Shown here piece after piece: positions 15,695 to 22,340 of a DNA stretch of 36,606 nucleotides. Positions within the stretch are counted from its first letter, which is position 1; every line of letters starts with the position of its first letter. The notes beneath the pieces are model-generated. The model did no database searches and was not told the origin of the DNA. It saw only the letters and a list, made by a program, of their open reading frames with translations. The translations under genes were made by a program, and so were the position numbers. Origin of the DNA: an uncultured Rubrobacteraceae bacterium (GTDB lineage: Bacteria; Actinomycetota; Rubrobacteria; Rubrobacterales; Rubrobacteraceae); NCBI GenBank assembly GCA_902805975.1, contig CADCUT010000105.1:1-36606 (forward strand). Direction: 5' to 3'.

Positions 15695-16450
15695 CTACTC
15701 CCCCCTGCCGTTCGGCTCGTCGCTCGTGATGTTGCCGTCGCGCATCAGGATCGTGCGGTGGGCGCGGGCGGCGACCGCGGCGTCGTGGGTGACGAGGACG
15801 AAGGTCTGGCGCTGCTCCCCGTTCAGCCGAACCAAGAGGTCCATGATGCCCTTGCTCGTCTCCGAGTCGAGAGCGCCCGTCGGCTCATCGGCCCAGACGA
15901 TTGCGGGGTTGTTTACGAGCGAGCGGGCGACGGTCACGCGCTGCTGCTGGCCGCCGCTCATCTCGTTCGGGCGCTTGCTCGCCTGCTCCGGGAGGCCGAC
16001 CATCTCAAGGGCATCAAGCGCCCAGCGGCGGGCCTTCTTAGGCTTCTTGCCGGCGACGAGCAGGGGAAGCTCAACGTTCTCCACCGCGGAGAGGACCGGG
16101 ATCAGGTTGTAAGACTGGAAGATGAAACCCATCTTCTCCGCCCGAAAGCGCGTCCGCCGCTTGTCAGACATCCCCCCGATTGACTCGCCGTCAACGAGGA
16201 CCTCGCCGTCGGAGAGGTCGTCGAGGCCGGAGAGGACGTTAAGAAGCGTCGTCTTGCCGCAACCGGATGGTCCCATGATGGCGACCATCTCCCCGCGCCG
16301 GATGCCGAGGTCAACCCCGCGCAGCGCGCGCACCCGCAGGCCGCCGGCCTCGTAGACCTTCTGCACGCCGGCGGCCTCGATCATCAGGTCCGCGCCGTCC
16401 ATCACGGGATCTCCTCGCTCCTCGACTCCGGCCATCTTCTCGACAAACAT
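15695..16450 (-). CDS. ABC transporter ATP-binding protein (LolD/MacB type)
   Basis: The 251-residue protein has all ATPase motifs: Walker [10 protein letters not shown] (residues 60-68), the Q-loop FQSYNLIP (111-118), signature MSGGQQQRV (164-172), Walker B AIVWADEP (183-190) with catalytic Glu189, and the H-loop LVTHD. It powers the FtsX-type permease encoded one base downstream. Two starts are plausible: ATG 16450, behind AGGAGG at five to six bases, and an internal ATG at residue 17 (16402), behind GAGGAGA. The upstream one is kept because its ribosome site is stronger. The first 20 residues are not part of the conserved domain. Confidence 0.93.
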   Translation of the reverse strand: MFVEKMAGVEERGDPVMDGADLMIEAAGVQKVYEAGGLRVRALRGVDLGIRRGEMVAIMGPSGCGKTTLLNVLSGLDDLSDGEVLVDGESIGGMSDKRRTRFRAEKMGFIFQSYNLIPVLSAVENVELPLLVAGKKPKKARRWALDALEMVGLPEQASKRPNEMSGGQQQRVTVARSLVNNPAIVWADEPTGALDSETSKGIMDLLVRLNGEQRQTFVLVTHDAAVAARAHRTILMRDGNITSDEPNGRGE

Positions 16451-16569
16451 CCCGGCCTCCTACGACGCCTCTACACTACGTCCCAGACCCTAGGCTGGTT
16501 TCCGCCCGCCCACATCGTCCGGGAGACCCATTCCGGCTACGCCCGCAGGTCTAATCCCGTATCGACCGT

Positions 16570-16592
16570 CCTGCCGCCCTCCCTCGGGCAGG
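16570..16592 (-). terminator. Weak hairpin after the Clp-N gene
   Basis: A six-base stem, CCTGCC at 16570-16575 and GGCAGG at 16587-16592, lies about 40 bases past the stop of the Clp-N gene. The loop is pyrimidine-rich and there is no T-run, so this is a weak candidate. Confidence 0.3.
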
Positions 16593-16630
16593 GTCAAGCG
16601 ACGAGGAACCCGAGATACAGGGACCGAGCG

Positions 16631-17140
16631 TTAGCCGGCCGCCCGCCCGCGCAGATCAGACAGCCGCTCTTCCAGGACGGCCGCGGGGACGCCCATGCGG
16701 GCCAGCATCCTCGCGGCCATGCCGTCGACGTTGCGCAAGGCTCCGAGCAGCACGTGCTCGGTGCCGATGTGGCGGTCCCCGAGCCTCATCGCCTCCCCGA
16801 GCGCCCGCTCCAGGGTCTTCTTCGCCGCGGGCGAGAAAGGTATGCGACGGCCCCTTGGTATCCGCATATCAAAGGCCTCCCCCGCCTCCCTGCGTATGTC
16901 CTCCAGAGAGATCCCCACGTAAGCGAGCGCCTCATCGGCCATCATTTCGGATTCCTCGCGGGCGGCCTCCAGGGTCACGCCCAGGGAGGAGAGCGCCTCG
17001 GCCGCCAGCCCCTCGCCGGCACCTAGAACTCCGAGCAAGAGATCCTCATCACCCACCGAGTCATGGCCCAGCGTCCGGGCCTCCTCCAGGGCGGCCTCCA
17101 CGCTTGCGCGGGTCTCTCTGGCGAAACGGTTGAAGATCAC
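16631..17140 (-). CDS. Clp N-terminal domain protein (stand-alone)
   Basis: The 169-residue protein consists of two Clp repeat units of the kind found at the N-terminus of ClpA/ClpC: FARETRASVEAALEEARTLGHDSVGDEDLLLGVL (about 5-40) and FSPAAKKTLERALGEAMRLG followed by HIGTEHVLLGAL (about 82-120). There is no ATPase module, so it cannot unfold proteins alone. Stand-alone Clp-N proteins may act as adaptors or regulators of Clp proteases. Its ATG overlaps the stop of the upstream HTH gene by four bases (ATGA), so the two are translationally coupled. The pairing of a small HTH protein with a Clp-N protein recurs in actinobacteria, to my knowledge without a settled function. Confidence 0.87.
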   Translation of the reverse strand: MIFNRFARETRASVEAALEEARTLGHDSVGDEDLLLGVLGAGEGLAAEALSSLGVTLEAAREESEMMADEALAYVGISLEDIRREAGEAFDMRIPRGRRIPFSPAAKKTLERALGEAMRLGDRHIGTEHVLLGALRNVDGMAARMLARMGVPAAVLEERLSDLRGRAAG

Positions 17141-17397
17141 CCGTCCTTCCCCCTTCGTCCCGGTCCTCGCCGGGCGTACGCGTCCCTGATCCTCTTCGCG
17201 TGCTTCTTGTGCACGGCCTGCTTGCTCACCCCCAACACCTCAGCGATCCTCGCCCAGGACCATCCCGCACAGACAAAGGCGTTCTCGACCTGCGCCGCCT
17301 CCAGAGCTTCCAGCGTGCGCCTCAGCGCCACCACCGCCTCCAGACCCCTGCGCGGATCCTCCGGTCCACCAACCCCTGTCCTCGTCGTCTCGTCCAT
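17137..17397 (-). CDS. Small helix-turn-helix DNA-binding protein
   Basis: The 86-residue protein has a helical N-terminal part (about 15-40) and a helix-turn-helix at about 48-68 (SWARIAEVLGVSKQAVHKKH), ending in a basic tail. It is likely a transcription regulator. The ATG lies six bases after a near-perfect -10 box (TAATAT), so the mRNA is leaderless. A 46-bp palindrome covers the -35 and -10 elements and suggests autoregulation, which is inference from position. It is coupled by a four-base overlap to the Clp-N gene downstream. Confidence 0.85.
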   Translation of the reverse strand: MDETTRTGVGGPEDPRRGLEAVVALRRTLEALEAAQVENAFVCAGWSWARIAEVLGVSKQAVHKKHAKRIRDAYARRGPGRRGKDG

Positions 17398-17398
17398 G

Positions 17399-17444
17399 CG
17401 TCAATATTAGTTGACGGATAAGAGTTTGTCAACCAATATTGACG
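17399..17444 (-). promoter_or_regulatory. Promoter embedded in a 17-bp-arm palindrome (probable operator)
   Basis: The arms CGTCAATATTAGTTGAC (17399-17415) and GTCAACCAATATTGACG (17428-17444) are complementary except at one position and are separated by 12 bases. On the minus strand the sequence holds TTGACA, a 17-base spacer and TAATAT, six bases before the ATG at 17397. This is the best consensus promoter in the window. One arm covers the -35 box and the other the -10 box, as expected for a repressor site. Confidence 0.8.
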
Positions 17445-17511
17445 GAACTCTGGGCGGCCTCTTCCCGGTGGTCTGGGATCGGGTCTCTTGGCGCTGTGGC
17501 GCGTGTGGTGC

Positions 17512-17517
17512 GAGAAT
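17512..17517 (+). promoter_or_regulatory. Extended -10 box (TGCGAGAAT) before the HipA-like gene
   Basis: GAGAAT is preceded by TGC, an extended -10 arrangement, with TTGGCG 18 bases upstream at 17488-17493. The ATG at 17529 is 11 bases downstream, so the leader would be only a few bases. The same 13-base sequence at the same distance precedes the ATG at 26363. Confidence 0.5.
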
Positions 17518-17528
17518 AGCGCCACTTC

Positions 17529-18326
17529 ATGCTCCGCACTGTGATCGCAACGAGGTACGTCACGCCCCTGCGCGAGGGGGGCTCGTTGCCGGCGATCGTC
17601 GAGGCGGACGACCTCGGGACCTACGTGCTCAAGTTTCGCGGCGCTGGGCAGGGGCGCAAGGCGCTCATCGCGGAGCTTATCGCGGGTGGGATCGGGCGCG
17701 TTTTGGGCCTCGCGGTGCCTGAGATAGTCCTCGTCGACGTCCACCCCGACCTCGGCCGGGCCGAGCCGGACCCCGAGATTCAAGACCTTCTCCGCGCCAG
17801 TCGCGGCCTGAACCTCGCCCTCGACTACCTGCCCGGCTCTCTAGGCTTCGACCCGCTCGTGGGGCCGCCGGACGGTGGCCTGGCCTCGCGCATCCTGTGG
17901 TTCGACGCGCTCGTCCAGAACGTGGATCGAACGCCCCGCAACACGAACCTGCTCGTCTGGCACGGGAGGCTCTGGCTCATAGACCACGGCGCCTCCCTGT
18001 ACTTCCACCACAACTGGCCCGGCCGCGATGGGCCCGCGCTAGAAGCCGTGGCCCAGAGGCCCTTCGCCGCGGCCCGCGACCACGTCCTGCTGCCCTTCGC
18101 GGACAAGATCCCGGAGGCCGACGCGGACCTCGCCCCCCGCCTTACCGCCGAGGTTCTGGGGGAGATAATGGGCTCGATCCCCGACGAGTGGCTCGCGTCC
18201 GAACCCGGCTTCGGCGACCCGGAAGGGGTCCGCGACGCCTACGTCTCCTACCTCGCGTCCCGTTTGCGGGAGCCCCGCGTGTGGGCGCACGCGCTCGAAG
18301 AGGCCGGGAGGGAATGGCTTGCCTAG
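17529..18326 (+). CDS. HipA-like kinase family protein
   Basis: The 265-residue protein has the core of a HipA-type protein kinase: an ATP-site lysine Lys35 in TYVLKFRG, the catalytic loop NVDRTPRNTN with Asp133 and Asn138, and the Mg-binding Asp152 in LWLIDHGASLYF. It is shorter than classical HipA (about 440 residues) and lacks the N-terminal HipA subdomain, fitting the small HipA-like family found next to DUF3037 proteins. Classical HipA phosphorylates glutamyl-tRNA synthetase and causes growth arrest; whether this one does is unknown. The ATG follows an extended -10 box by 11 bases, so the mRNA is nearly leaderless. The gene overlaps DUF3037 by eight bases. No HipB-like HTH gene is adjacent downstream; the HTH gene at 17137 is divergent. 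Confidence 0.85.
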   Translation: MLRTVIATRYVTPLREGGSLPAIVEADDLGTYVLKFRGAGQGRKALIAELIAGGIGRVLGLAVPEIVLVDVHPDLGRAEPDPEIQDLLRASRGLNLALDYLPGSLGFDPLVGPPDGGLASRILWFDALVQNVDRTPRNTNLLVWHGRLWLIDHGASLYFHHNWPGRDGPALEAVAQRPFAAARDHVLLPFADKIPEADADLAPRLTAEVLGEIMGSIPDEWLASEPGFGDPEGVRDAYVSYLASRLREPRVWAHALEEAGREWLA

Positions 18327-18705
18327 CCCCTTCGAGTACGCCCTGCTCCGCGTCGTCCCCCGCGTCGAGCGGGGCGAGTTCGTCAACGCGGGTGTCGTCC
18401 TCTACTGTCAGGAGAAACGGTTCCTGAAGGCCGCCATAGACCTCGACCCCGGGCGGCTGCGCGCGCTCGCCCCGCGCCTGGACCCCGAGGCCGTGCGGGC
18501 GCACCTGGAGGCCGCGCATCGCGTCTGCGCCGGCGGCCCCGGGGCCGGGCCCATCGGCCTTTTGCCCCCCGTCCAGCGGTTCGGGTGGCTCGTCGCGCCG
18601 CGAAGCACGATCGTCCAGCCCGGTCCCGTTCACACCGGCCTTGTAGAAGATCCACAAGAGGCCTTAGACCACCTCCTGAAGACCATGGTCAGCCCACCGG
18701 AGTAG
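18319..18705 (+). CDS. DUF3037 family protein, partner of the HipA-like kinase
   Basis: The 128-residue protein has the DUF3037 opening FEYALLRVVPRVERGEFVNA followed by GVVLYC at about residues 5-31, and the later FGWLVAPRSTIVQPGPVHTG segment. The family has no proven activity but is commonly encoded next to small HipA-like kinases. It starts at TTG 18319, inside the end of the kinase gene, behind GGGAGGGA at five bases. The eight-base overlap suggests coordinated synthesis and a functional pair. It might be a substrate, inhibitor or scaffold of the kinase. It converges with the hydrolase gene at 18717, 11 bases away, with no terminator visible between them. Confidence 0.87.
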   Translation: MPSPFEYALLRVVPRVERGEFVNAGVVLYCQEKRFLKAAIDLDPGRLRALAPRLDPEAVRAHLEAAHRVCAGGPGAGPIGLLPPVQRFGWLVAPRSTIVQPGPVHTGLVEDPQEALDHLLKTMVSPPE

Positions 18706-18716
18706 CCGCCGGGCCC

Positions 18717-19589
18717 TTACAGGTATCCCAGGAACGCGGCGGTGCGGTCGTTTATCCCGGCAAGAGCCTCTCTCGACGGGACGTGGCGGTTGTTGGGGAG
18801 TGTCTCGGTCTTTAGGTTGGGGATGATCTCCCCGGCGCGAGGAATGACTCTCTGCGCGGGGAAGAACAGGTCGTTCTCGGCGGCAAAGAGCAGCGTGGGT
18901 GATTCGTAATCTGCGAGCTCCTCTCCGGTCGCGGCCCGGGGAAGTTCCCTGTCCAGCTTCACGTGCCTGTAGACGAGGCCGAGCTGGCGGACGTACGGCT
19001 CTTCGAGATCCGTCAGGATAGGGCGCGCAGCACGGATCAGACGCTTTCGTTTCGGGGACGCGCGGTAGAGGAGGGCGGGCAGGGCCGTTCTCCTGATCAT
19101 CGGCCAGATCGGGCCAAGGGCTATGCCGGCCGGTGAGACCAGCACGGATCCGGCGATGCGCCCCGGCGCGAGGCCGGCCAACCTCAAGATAAGGCCGGCC
19201 CCGTAGGAGATACCGACGAGCGGCACCCGACCGAGGCCGAGGCCGTCGAGCACGTCCACGAGCCAGCGCGCGTGCCCGTCTCCTTTGGCGGAGGGACGGG
19301 TCCGGGCGCTGCGGCCCGGCTGGCCGATGATGTCCGGCGCGTAGATCCGGAACGCGGCCGCGAGCGGCAGGAACCACGAGAGGCACATCGGGTTCAGGAA
19401 GTTGCCGCCGGGAAGGACGATGAGGGGAGGCGCGTCTTGAGGGCCGGCCAGGATCACGTGCGTCTCCCCGAGGCCCGTGGCGATCATGCGCGTCTCACAT
19501 CCGGACCCGAGCCGCGCCAGCGCCTCCTCGTAGAGCGCCGCAAGCTCGGCCTCGCCCCCGGGGCTGCGGTAGATGGAGGACCCGCCCAT
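18717..19589 (-). CDS. Alpha/beta hydrolase
   Basis: The 290-residue protein has the alpha/beta hydrolase order: an oxyanion-hole region LPGGNFLNP (about 59-67), the nucleophile elbow GISYGAG with Ser128, Asp240 in AAENDLFF and His269 in NNRHVPS. These form a complete Ser-Asp-His triad. The LRL-hydrophobic stretch after the elbow is typical of esterase/lipase or C-C hydrolase members. No signal peptide is present, so it is probably cytoplasmic. The ATG at 19587-19589 is chosen; the upstream stretch is short. The substrate cannot be deduced from sequence. It lies 32 bases after the LURP-one-like gene on the same strand and may be co-transcribed. Confidence 0.88.
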   Translation of the reverse strand: MGGSSIYRSPGGEAELAALYEEALARLGSGCETRMIATGLGETHVILAGPQDAPPLIVLPGGNFLNPMCLSWFLPLAAAFRIYAPDIIGQPGRSARTRPSAKGDGHARWLVDVLDGLGLGRVPLVGISYGAGLILRLAGLAPGRIAGSVLVSPAGIALGPIWPMIRRTALPALLYRASPKRKRLIRAARPILTDLEEPYVRQLGLVYRHVKLDRELPRAATGEELADYESPTLLFAAENDLFFPAQRVIPRAGEIIPNLKTETLPNNRHVPSREALAGINDRTAAFLGYL

Positions 19590-19621
19590 GGGATCAGGCC
19601 GAAGACGCCGCCGGCGTCTCC

Positions 19622-20206
19622 CTACCCGCGATCCCTCTCAAGAAGGATCATCATGATGACGCCGGCGAGGATCAGGTCCTCCTCCTCTTCGGAGAAGTCC
19701 TTGAGCTTCTCGAGCCGGAAGCTGCTCTCGAAGACGGACCTCTGCTTCGCCACTCGCAGGGCCGGCCCGCCGCGCAACTCCACGATGTAGGCCGGGTTGA
19801 AGAAGAGACCGCCTAAAGCGTCGCCGAACGGTATCGCCTCCATGAGGCCGTCGAGCACCTTGACCCAGGGGTTCTCCTCGTGGATGGACCCGACGCCGCT
19901 GCCGGAGGCGTTGGTGAGCGCGTAGGTGCTCTTCCAGAGGGAGCGCATCCCCTCCTGGCGGACGGCGCCTATCCGCGTCCCGTCGGGGAGGTTCACGCCG
20001 TAGCTCGCGCCGAAGTCGAGCATCCTGTCGGCCTTTATGCGAAAGAGAAGCTTCCTCTGGTCCTCGTCCGCGTAGACGCCGACGTCCTCCTTGAGCCTGA
20101 ACTTCTTCTTGCGGACAAAGGCGATAAGGTTCCCGCCCGCGTCGGTCACCCGGACCCTGGTGCCGATGGTCGCTATCTTGAACCTCAGGTCGAGCGGGTA
20201 GTTCAT
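19622..20206 (-). CDS. LURP-one-related (tubby/scramblase-like fold) protein
   Basis: The product of about 194 residues begins NYPLDLRFKIATIGTRVRVTD and continues with alternating beta-strand motifs: IAFVRKKKFRLKEDVGVYAD, KLLFRIKADRMLDFGASYGV. This is the pattern of LURP-one-related proteins, which share a beta-barrel with Tubby and phospholipid scramblases. The central helix of that fold could be the C-terminal hydrophobic stretch LILAGVIMMILL (about 180-191). Function in bacteria is unknown. The ATG at 20206 overlaps the TGA of the upstream small gene by one base, which favours it over the TTG one codon earlier. GGAGGAG lies about 11 bases upstream. Confidence 0.78.
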   Translation of the reverse strand: MNYPLDLRFKIATIGTRVRVTDAGGNLIAFVRKKKFRLKEDVGVYADEDQRKLLFRIKADRMLDFGASYGVNLPDGTRIGAVRQEGMRSLWKSTYALTNASGSGVGSIHEENPWVKVLDGLMEAIPFGDALGGLFFNPAYIVELRGGPALRVAKQRSVFESSFRLEKLKDFSEEEEDLILAGVIMMILLERDRG

Positions 20207-20490
20207 CAAGCGCCGATCTCCTCCTCCGGGTAACGTTGCCTCTCACCGACAGGACGCCGCAGCAGGCGGACCACCCCGGTCGTGCGCACGACGTCCTGAC
20301 GCCGCAGCTCGCGCAGGAACGCGAGCAGCTCGGGGTCCTCGTCCCTGGTCGCCTGCCGGATGTGCGCGTCGTAGGACTCGGCGCTCTCCAGCACGTCTAG
20401 CAGGAAGTCCGTCAGCTCGCCGTCCCTGGTTCTCACGGCTGGACTGGACGGCGTCTTCCTCGGCGGTCCCTCTCTCTCGGCGTGTATCAC
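20206..20490 (-). CDS. Small soluble protein of unknown function (94 aa)
   Basis: I do not recognise the family. The 94-residue product is hydrophilic and helical, with a core DFLLDVLESAESYDAHIRQA (about 30-49) and a second amphipathic stretch ELLAFLRELRRQDVVR. The spacing suggests a short helical bundle. There are no cysteines and no signal peptide. It starts at GTG 20490, behind AAGGAGA at about six bases, and is driven by a good promoter (TTGCCA-16-TATGAT). It overlaps the LURP-one-like gene by one base, so these two are an operon, possibly with the hydrolase. Confidence 0.7.
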   Translation of the reverse strand: MIHAEREGPPRKTPSSPAVRTRDGELTDFLLDVLESAESYDAHIRQATRDEDPELLAFLRELRRQDVVRTTGVVRLLRRPVGERQRYPEEEIGA

Positions 20491-20514
20491 AAGGTTCTCC
20501 TTCCCTGCCGTTCC

Positions 20515-20542
20515 ATCATACTCTTACGCACGGGGATGGCAA
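20515..20542 (-). promoter_or_regulatory. Promoter TTGCCA - 16 bp - TATGAT
   Basis: On the minus strand TTGCCA (20537-20542) and TATGAT (20515-20520) are separated by 16 bases and lead into the 94-residue gene at 20490. A leader of about 18 bases would carry the AAGGAGA ribosome site. Confidence 0.65.
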
Positions 20543-20555
20543 AAGGCTTCAAGCG

Positions 20556-20590
20556 CCGGCGCCCCCGACGCAAAACGTCGGGGGCGCCGG
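20556..20590 (-). terminator. Intrinsic terminator after the DUF4870 gene
   Basis: Arms CCGGCGCCCCCGACG (20556-20570) and CGTCGGGGGCGCCGG (20576-20590) are perfectly complementary with a CAAAA loop. On the minus strand TTTT follows about ten bases beyond. It separates the DUF4870 gene from the promoter of the next operon. Confidence 0.78.
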
Positions 20591-20607
20591 GTCCGTCGGG
20601 CTACTCT

Positions 20608-21147
20608 CTAGCGGTTCTCGATCAGGTCGGCCACTATCGGGTAGCGATACTCGCCCTCCTTGCTGACCTTGTAGGCCGCGTAGCCCATGTGGGCGAACGG
20701 CACGACGGTCAGGATCATCATCGCCGGGATGAGCAGGAAGCCTATGAGCACGAACGTCAGCAGGATCGTCAGCGCCCACCCGATGCCGAGGATCGCGAGC
20801 CACGCCCCCTGGTAGGCCGCCGACTGCAGCGCGTTGAACGCCACCTTCGACGAACGGTCCCTGTATATGAGCCACACGATAAGCGCCGCCACCGGCCCGA
20901 GGAACAGCGTGAAGATGTTGAGGAAGCCGCTCAGGTGCGAGAGCACCGACCACGTCCTCTCCTCCCGCGTCCCCATCGCGACGGACCCGCGCCCGGCGGC
21001 CTCATCCTCGATGGCCCTGTAGCCCGTCTGGTCCTGTCCCGTCTGGTCCTGCCCCGCGTGGTCCTCCTCCACGGCCCTGGGCCCGACGGACTCCCGCCCG
21101 GGCTCCGGCTGCGCGGAGAGCCCGTAGTTCTGTTCCCTCGACTCCAT
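20608..21147 (-). CDS. DUF4870 family membrane protein
   Basis: The 179-residue protein has a polar, Gln/Glu/Asp-rich N-terminal region of about 65 residues, then TREERTWSVLSHLSGFLNIF (about 60-79), the DUF4870 opening, and three to four membrane helices. The KVAFNALQSAAYQ motif (about 100-112) is also characteristic. Function unknown. The ATG 21147 is selected because GAGAGGAA lies about nine bases upstream; the longer frame to 21300 would overlap the divergent lspA promoter. The N-terminal region holds an imperfect GQDQTGQDQTG repeat (residues 32-42). It is a single-gene unit with its own terminator. Confidence 0.85.
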   Translation of the reverse strand: MESREQNYGLSAQPEPGRESVGPRAVEEDHAGQDQTGQDQTGYRAIEDEAAGRGSVAMGTREERTWSVLSHLSGFLNIFTLFLGPVAALIVWLIYRDRSSKVAFNALQSAAYQGAWLAILGIGWALTILLTFVLIGFLLIPAMMILTVVPFAHMGYAAYKVSKEGEYRYPIVADLIENR

Positions 21148-21291
21148 TCTGTGGTTCCTCTCTGTCGTTTTTTCCAGCCTGCACGAATAAGTTAAGCCCC
21201 CACCCCCTCGACCGCATCGGACCCCGGACCGAAAAGGGGTAGTCCTTCGGGTGGAGGGTCGGCGCGCCTCAGGGGGCGGTTTCCGCTGTGC

Positions 21292-21297
21292 TAGGAT
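21292..21297 (+). promoter_or_regulatory. -10 box TAGGAT before lspA
   Basis: TAGGAT ends ten bases before the ATG at 21308, giving a leader of only a few bases. No clear -35 hexamer is visible, and no Shine-Dalgarno precedes the ATG. Confidence 0.4.
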
Positions 21298-21307
21298 CAA
21301 CGCTCCG

Positions 21308-21835
21308 ATGGAAGAGTCCCCGACAAAAAACCAGGGAAACCGCGTCAGGAGCCTGCTGCGGGCTCTGGCGACCGCCGCCCTGGTCTTCGCCGTGGATCAG
21401 GGGCTGAAGGCCGTCGTGGAGAGCTCCATTCGGGTCGGGGAGAGCATCCCGCTCGTGCCTGGTCTCTTGAGCCTCACGCACATCAAGAACGACGGCGGCG
21501 CCTTCGGCATCCTCGGCGGGAGCCAGCTCTTGCTGCTCGTCGGGAGCGCGGTGGCCGTCGGGGTCGTCTTGTGGATGCTCCTCTCGGGACCGACCTCGCG
21601 GGCAACGACCTACGGGTGCGGCCTGATCCTGGGTGGTGCGGCCGGCAACCTGCTCGACCGCCTGACGGCAGGCGAGGTCACCGACTACGTCCACTTCTCT
21701 TTCTGGTACATCTTCAACGCGGCCGACACCGCCATAACCGTCGGCGTCGGCCTCTTGCTGCTCTCGGCCCTGCAGCCAGAGGGGGGCGGGCGGTCGTCCA
21801 ACGATCACCCCGCCGACCAAACTTCCTTGCGTTAG
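21308..21835 (+). CDS. lspA: Lipoprotein signal peptidase (signal peptidase II)
   Basis: The 175-residue protein has four predicted membrane helices and the conserved regions of the family: the D-Q-K motif VDQGLKAVV (residues 29-37), HIKNDGGAFGIL (58-69), GGAAGNLLDRL (109-119) and the two catalytic aspartates Asp126 in EVTDYVHF and Asp140 in FNAADTAI. It cleaves the signal peptide of prolipoproteins after lipid attachment to the lipobox cysteine. Lipoproteins in this window, such as the HtrA-type protease and the 45-residue peptide, would be clients. In the usual second motif Asn-x-Gly-Ala-Ala-Phe, a Gly replaces the first Ala (NDGGAF). The ATG at 21308 lies ten bases after a -10-like box, so the mRNA may be leaderless. 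Confidence 0.94.
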   Translation: MEESPTKNQGNRVRSLLRALATAALVFAVDQGLKAVVESSIRVGESIPLVPGLLSLTHIKNDGGAFGILGGSQLLLLVGSAVAVGVVLWMLLSGPTSRATTYGCGLILGGAAGNLLDRLTAGEVTDYVHFSFWYIFNAADTAITVGVGLLLLSALQPEGGGRSSNDHPADQTSLR

Positions 21836-21869
21836 AGATCTCTAATCCAGCTCTAATCTGCCGTTAATC
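21830..21869 (+). promoter_or_regulatory. Direct heptamer repeats with 4-bp spacers (PhoB/PhoP-like box)
   Basis: TCTAATC (21841-21847), TCTAATC (21852-21858) and GTTAATC (21863-21869) are separated by exactly four bases, an 11-bp period, with a weaker unit CGTTAGA at 21830-21836 in register. OmpR/PhoB-family regulators bind such 7+4 direct repeats. The site lies about 115 bases before the Asp-rich protein gene. Confidence 0.55.
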
Positions 21870-21925
21870 TTTCAAACACACTTTACCTGCGACGACGCAC
21901 GCGGGCAGAGGGGGTAGAACGGCGC

Positions 21926-21953
21926 AGAGACCTTACGGAAGTCTCGGGAGGAG
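21926..21953 (+). promoter_or_regulatory. 5' leader hairpin next to a strong Shine-Dalgarno
   Basis: GAGACCTT and AAGTCTC (21927-21945) can form a seven-base stem with one bulged C and an ACGG loop, directly followed by GGGAGGAG at 21946-21953. The ribosome site is five bases before TTG 21959, not at optimal distance from the ATG at 21985. Confidence 0.4.
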
Positions 21954-21958
21954 AACGG

Positions 21959-21988
21959 TTGATCCAGAGAGAGGACGCAAGCTCATGA
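21959..21988 (+). CDS. Possible 9-codon leader peptide
   Basis: TTG 21959 follows the strong GGGAGGAG by five bases and reads MIQREDASS before a TGA at 21986-21988. That stop overlaps the ATG of the secreted protein (ATGA at 21985). Translation of the short frame could therefore hand ribosomes to the main gene. This rests only on signal strength and overlap. Confidence 0.3.
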   Translation: MIQREDASS

Positions 21989-22302
21989 AGAAGCTCACGA
22001 TGTTGGCGGCGATGCTGGCCCTGGCGCTGCTGATCGCCGCCCCGGCCTCGGCCCAGGTGATCGACGTGGACGACGACGAAACCTCGGCCGGGGGCGTCAC
22101 CACCATCCCCGACGACGGCTTCGGCGCCGGCTTCCCGTTCGACGACGATGACGGCTTCGACGTTGGCGGGGTCACCTCGTTCGAAGATGACGACGATCTC
22201 GGCGACGACGATCTCGACGACGACGATCTCGGTGACGACGATGGCACGGGCGGCGACGATGACGAAGGCATGGACGATGGCGACGACGGTGATGACGACT
22301 AG
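21985..22302 (+). CDS. Secreted aspartate-rich protein
   Basis: The 105-residue product has a clean Sec signal peptide (MKKLTMLAAMLALALLIAA) with a likely cut after ASA at residue 23. The mature part is about half Asp, with two GGVT(T/S) boxes (GGVTTIPDDGFGAGFPFDDDD and GGVTSFEDDDD) and a C-terminal run of DDDLG/DDDLD units ending DDGDDD. Such poly-Asp proteins may bind Ca2+ or other cations, interact with mineral surfaces or remain disordered, but no function is known. I do not recognise a family. The ATG 21985 follows GAGAGAGG at ten bases, and an overlapping 9-codon frame precedes it. A strong terminator follows. The PhoB-like repeats upstream suggest control by a two-component system. Confidence 0.8.
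   Translation: MKKLTMLAAMLALALLIAAPASAQVIDVDDDETSAGGVTTIPDDGFGAGFPFDDDDGFDVGGVTSFEDDDDLGDDDLDDDDLGDDDGTGGDDDEGMDDGDDGDDD
22189..22242 (+). repeat. 15-base tandem repeat coding for DDDLG/D
   Basis: Three 15-base units of the form GACGACGATCTCGRY (22189-22233) plus a partial fourth lie inside the Asp-rich gene. They differ only in the last two bases. The repeat number may vary between strains through slippage. Confidence 0.75.
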
Positions 22303-22340
22303 GCCAGGGTCGGGCCGCTAGGCGGGATCACCACGGTTAC

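Noticed and set aside
14140-15729. A 529-codon open frame on the plus strand opposite the ABC permease gene
   Set aside because: It is antisense to a well-supported 1036-residue permease. It is rich in Arg, Gly and Glu as expected from reading GC-rich coding DNA backwards, and matches no family.
22189-22242. CRISPR-like repeat
   Set aside because: The 15-base units are directly adjacent without spacers and stay in the reading frame of the Asp-rich protein. No CRISPR array or cas gene is visible in the window.
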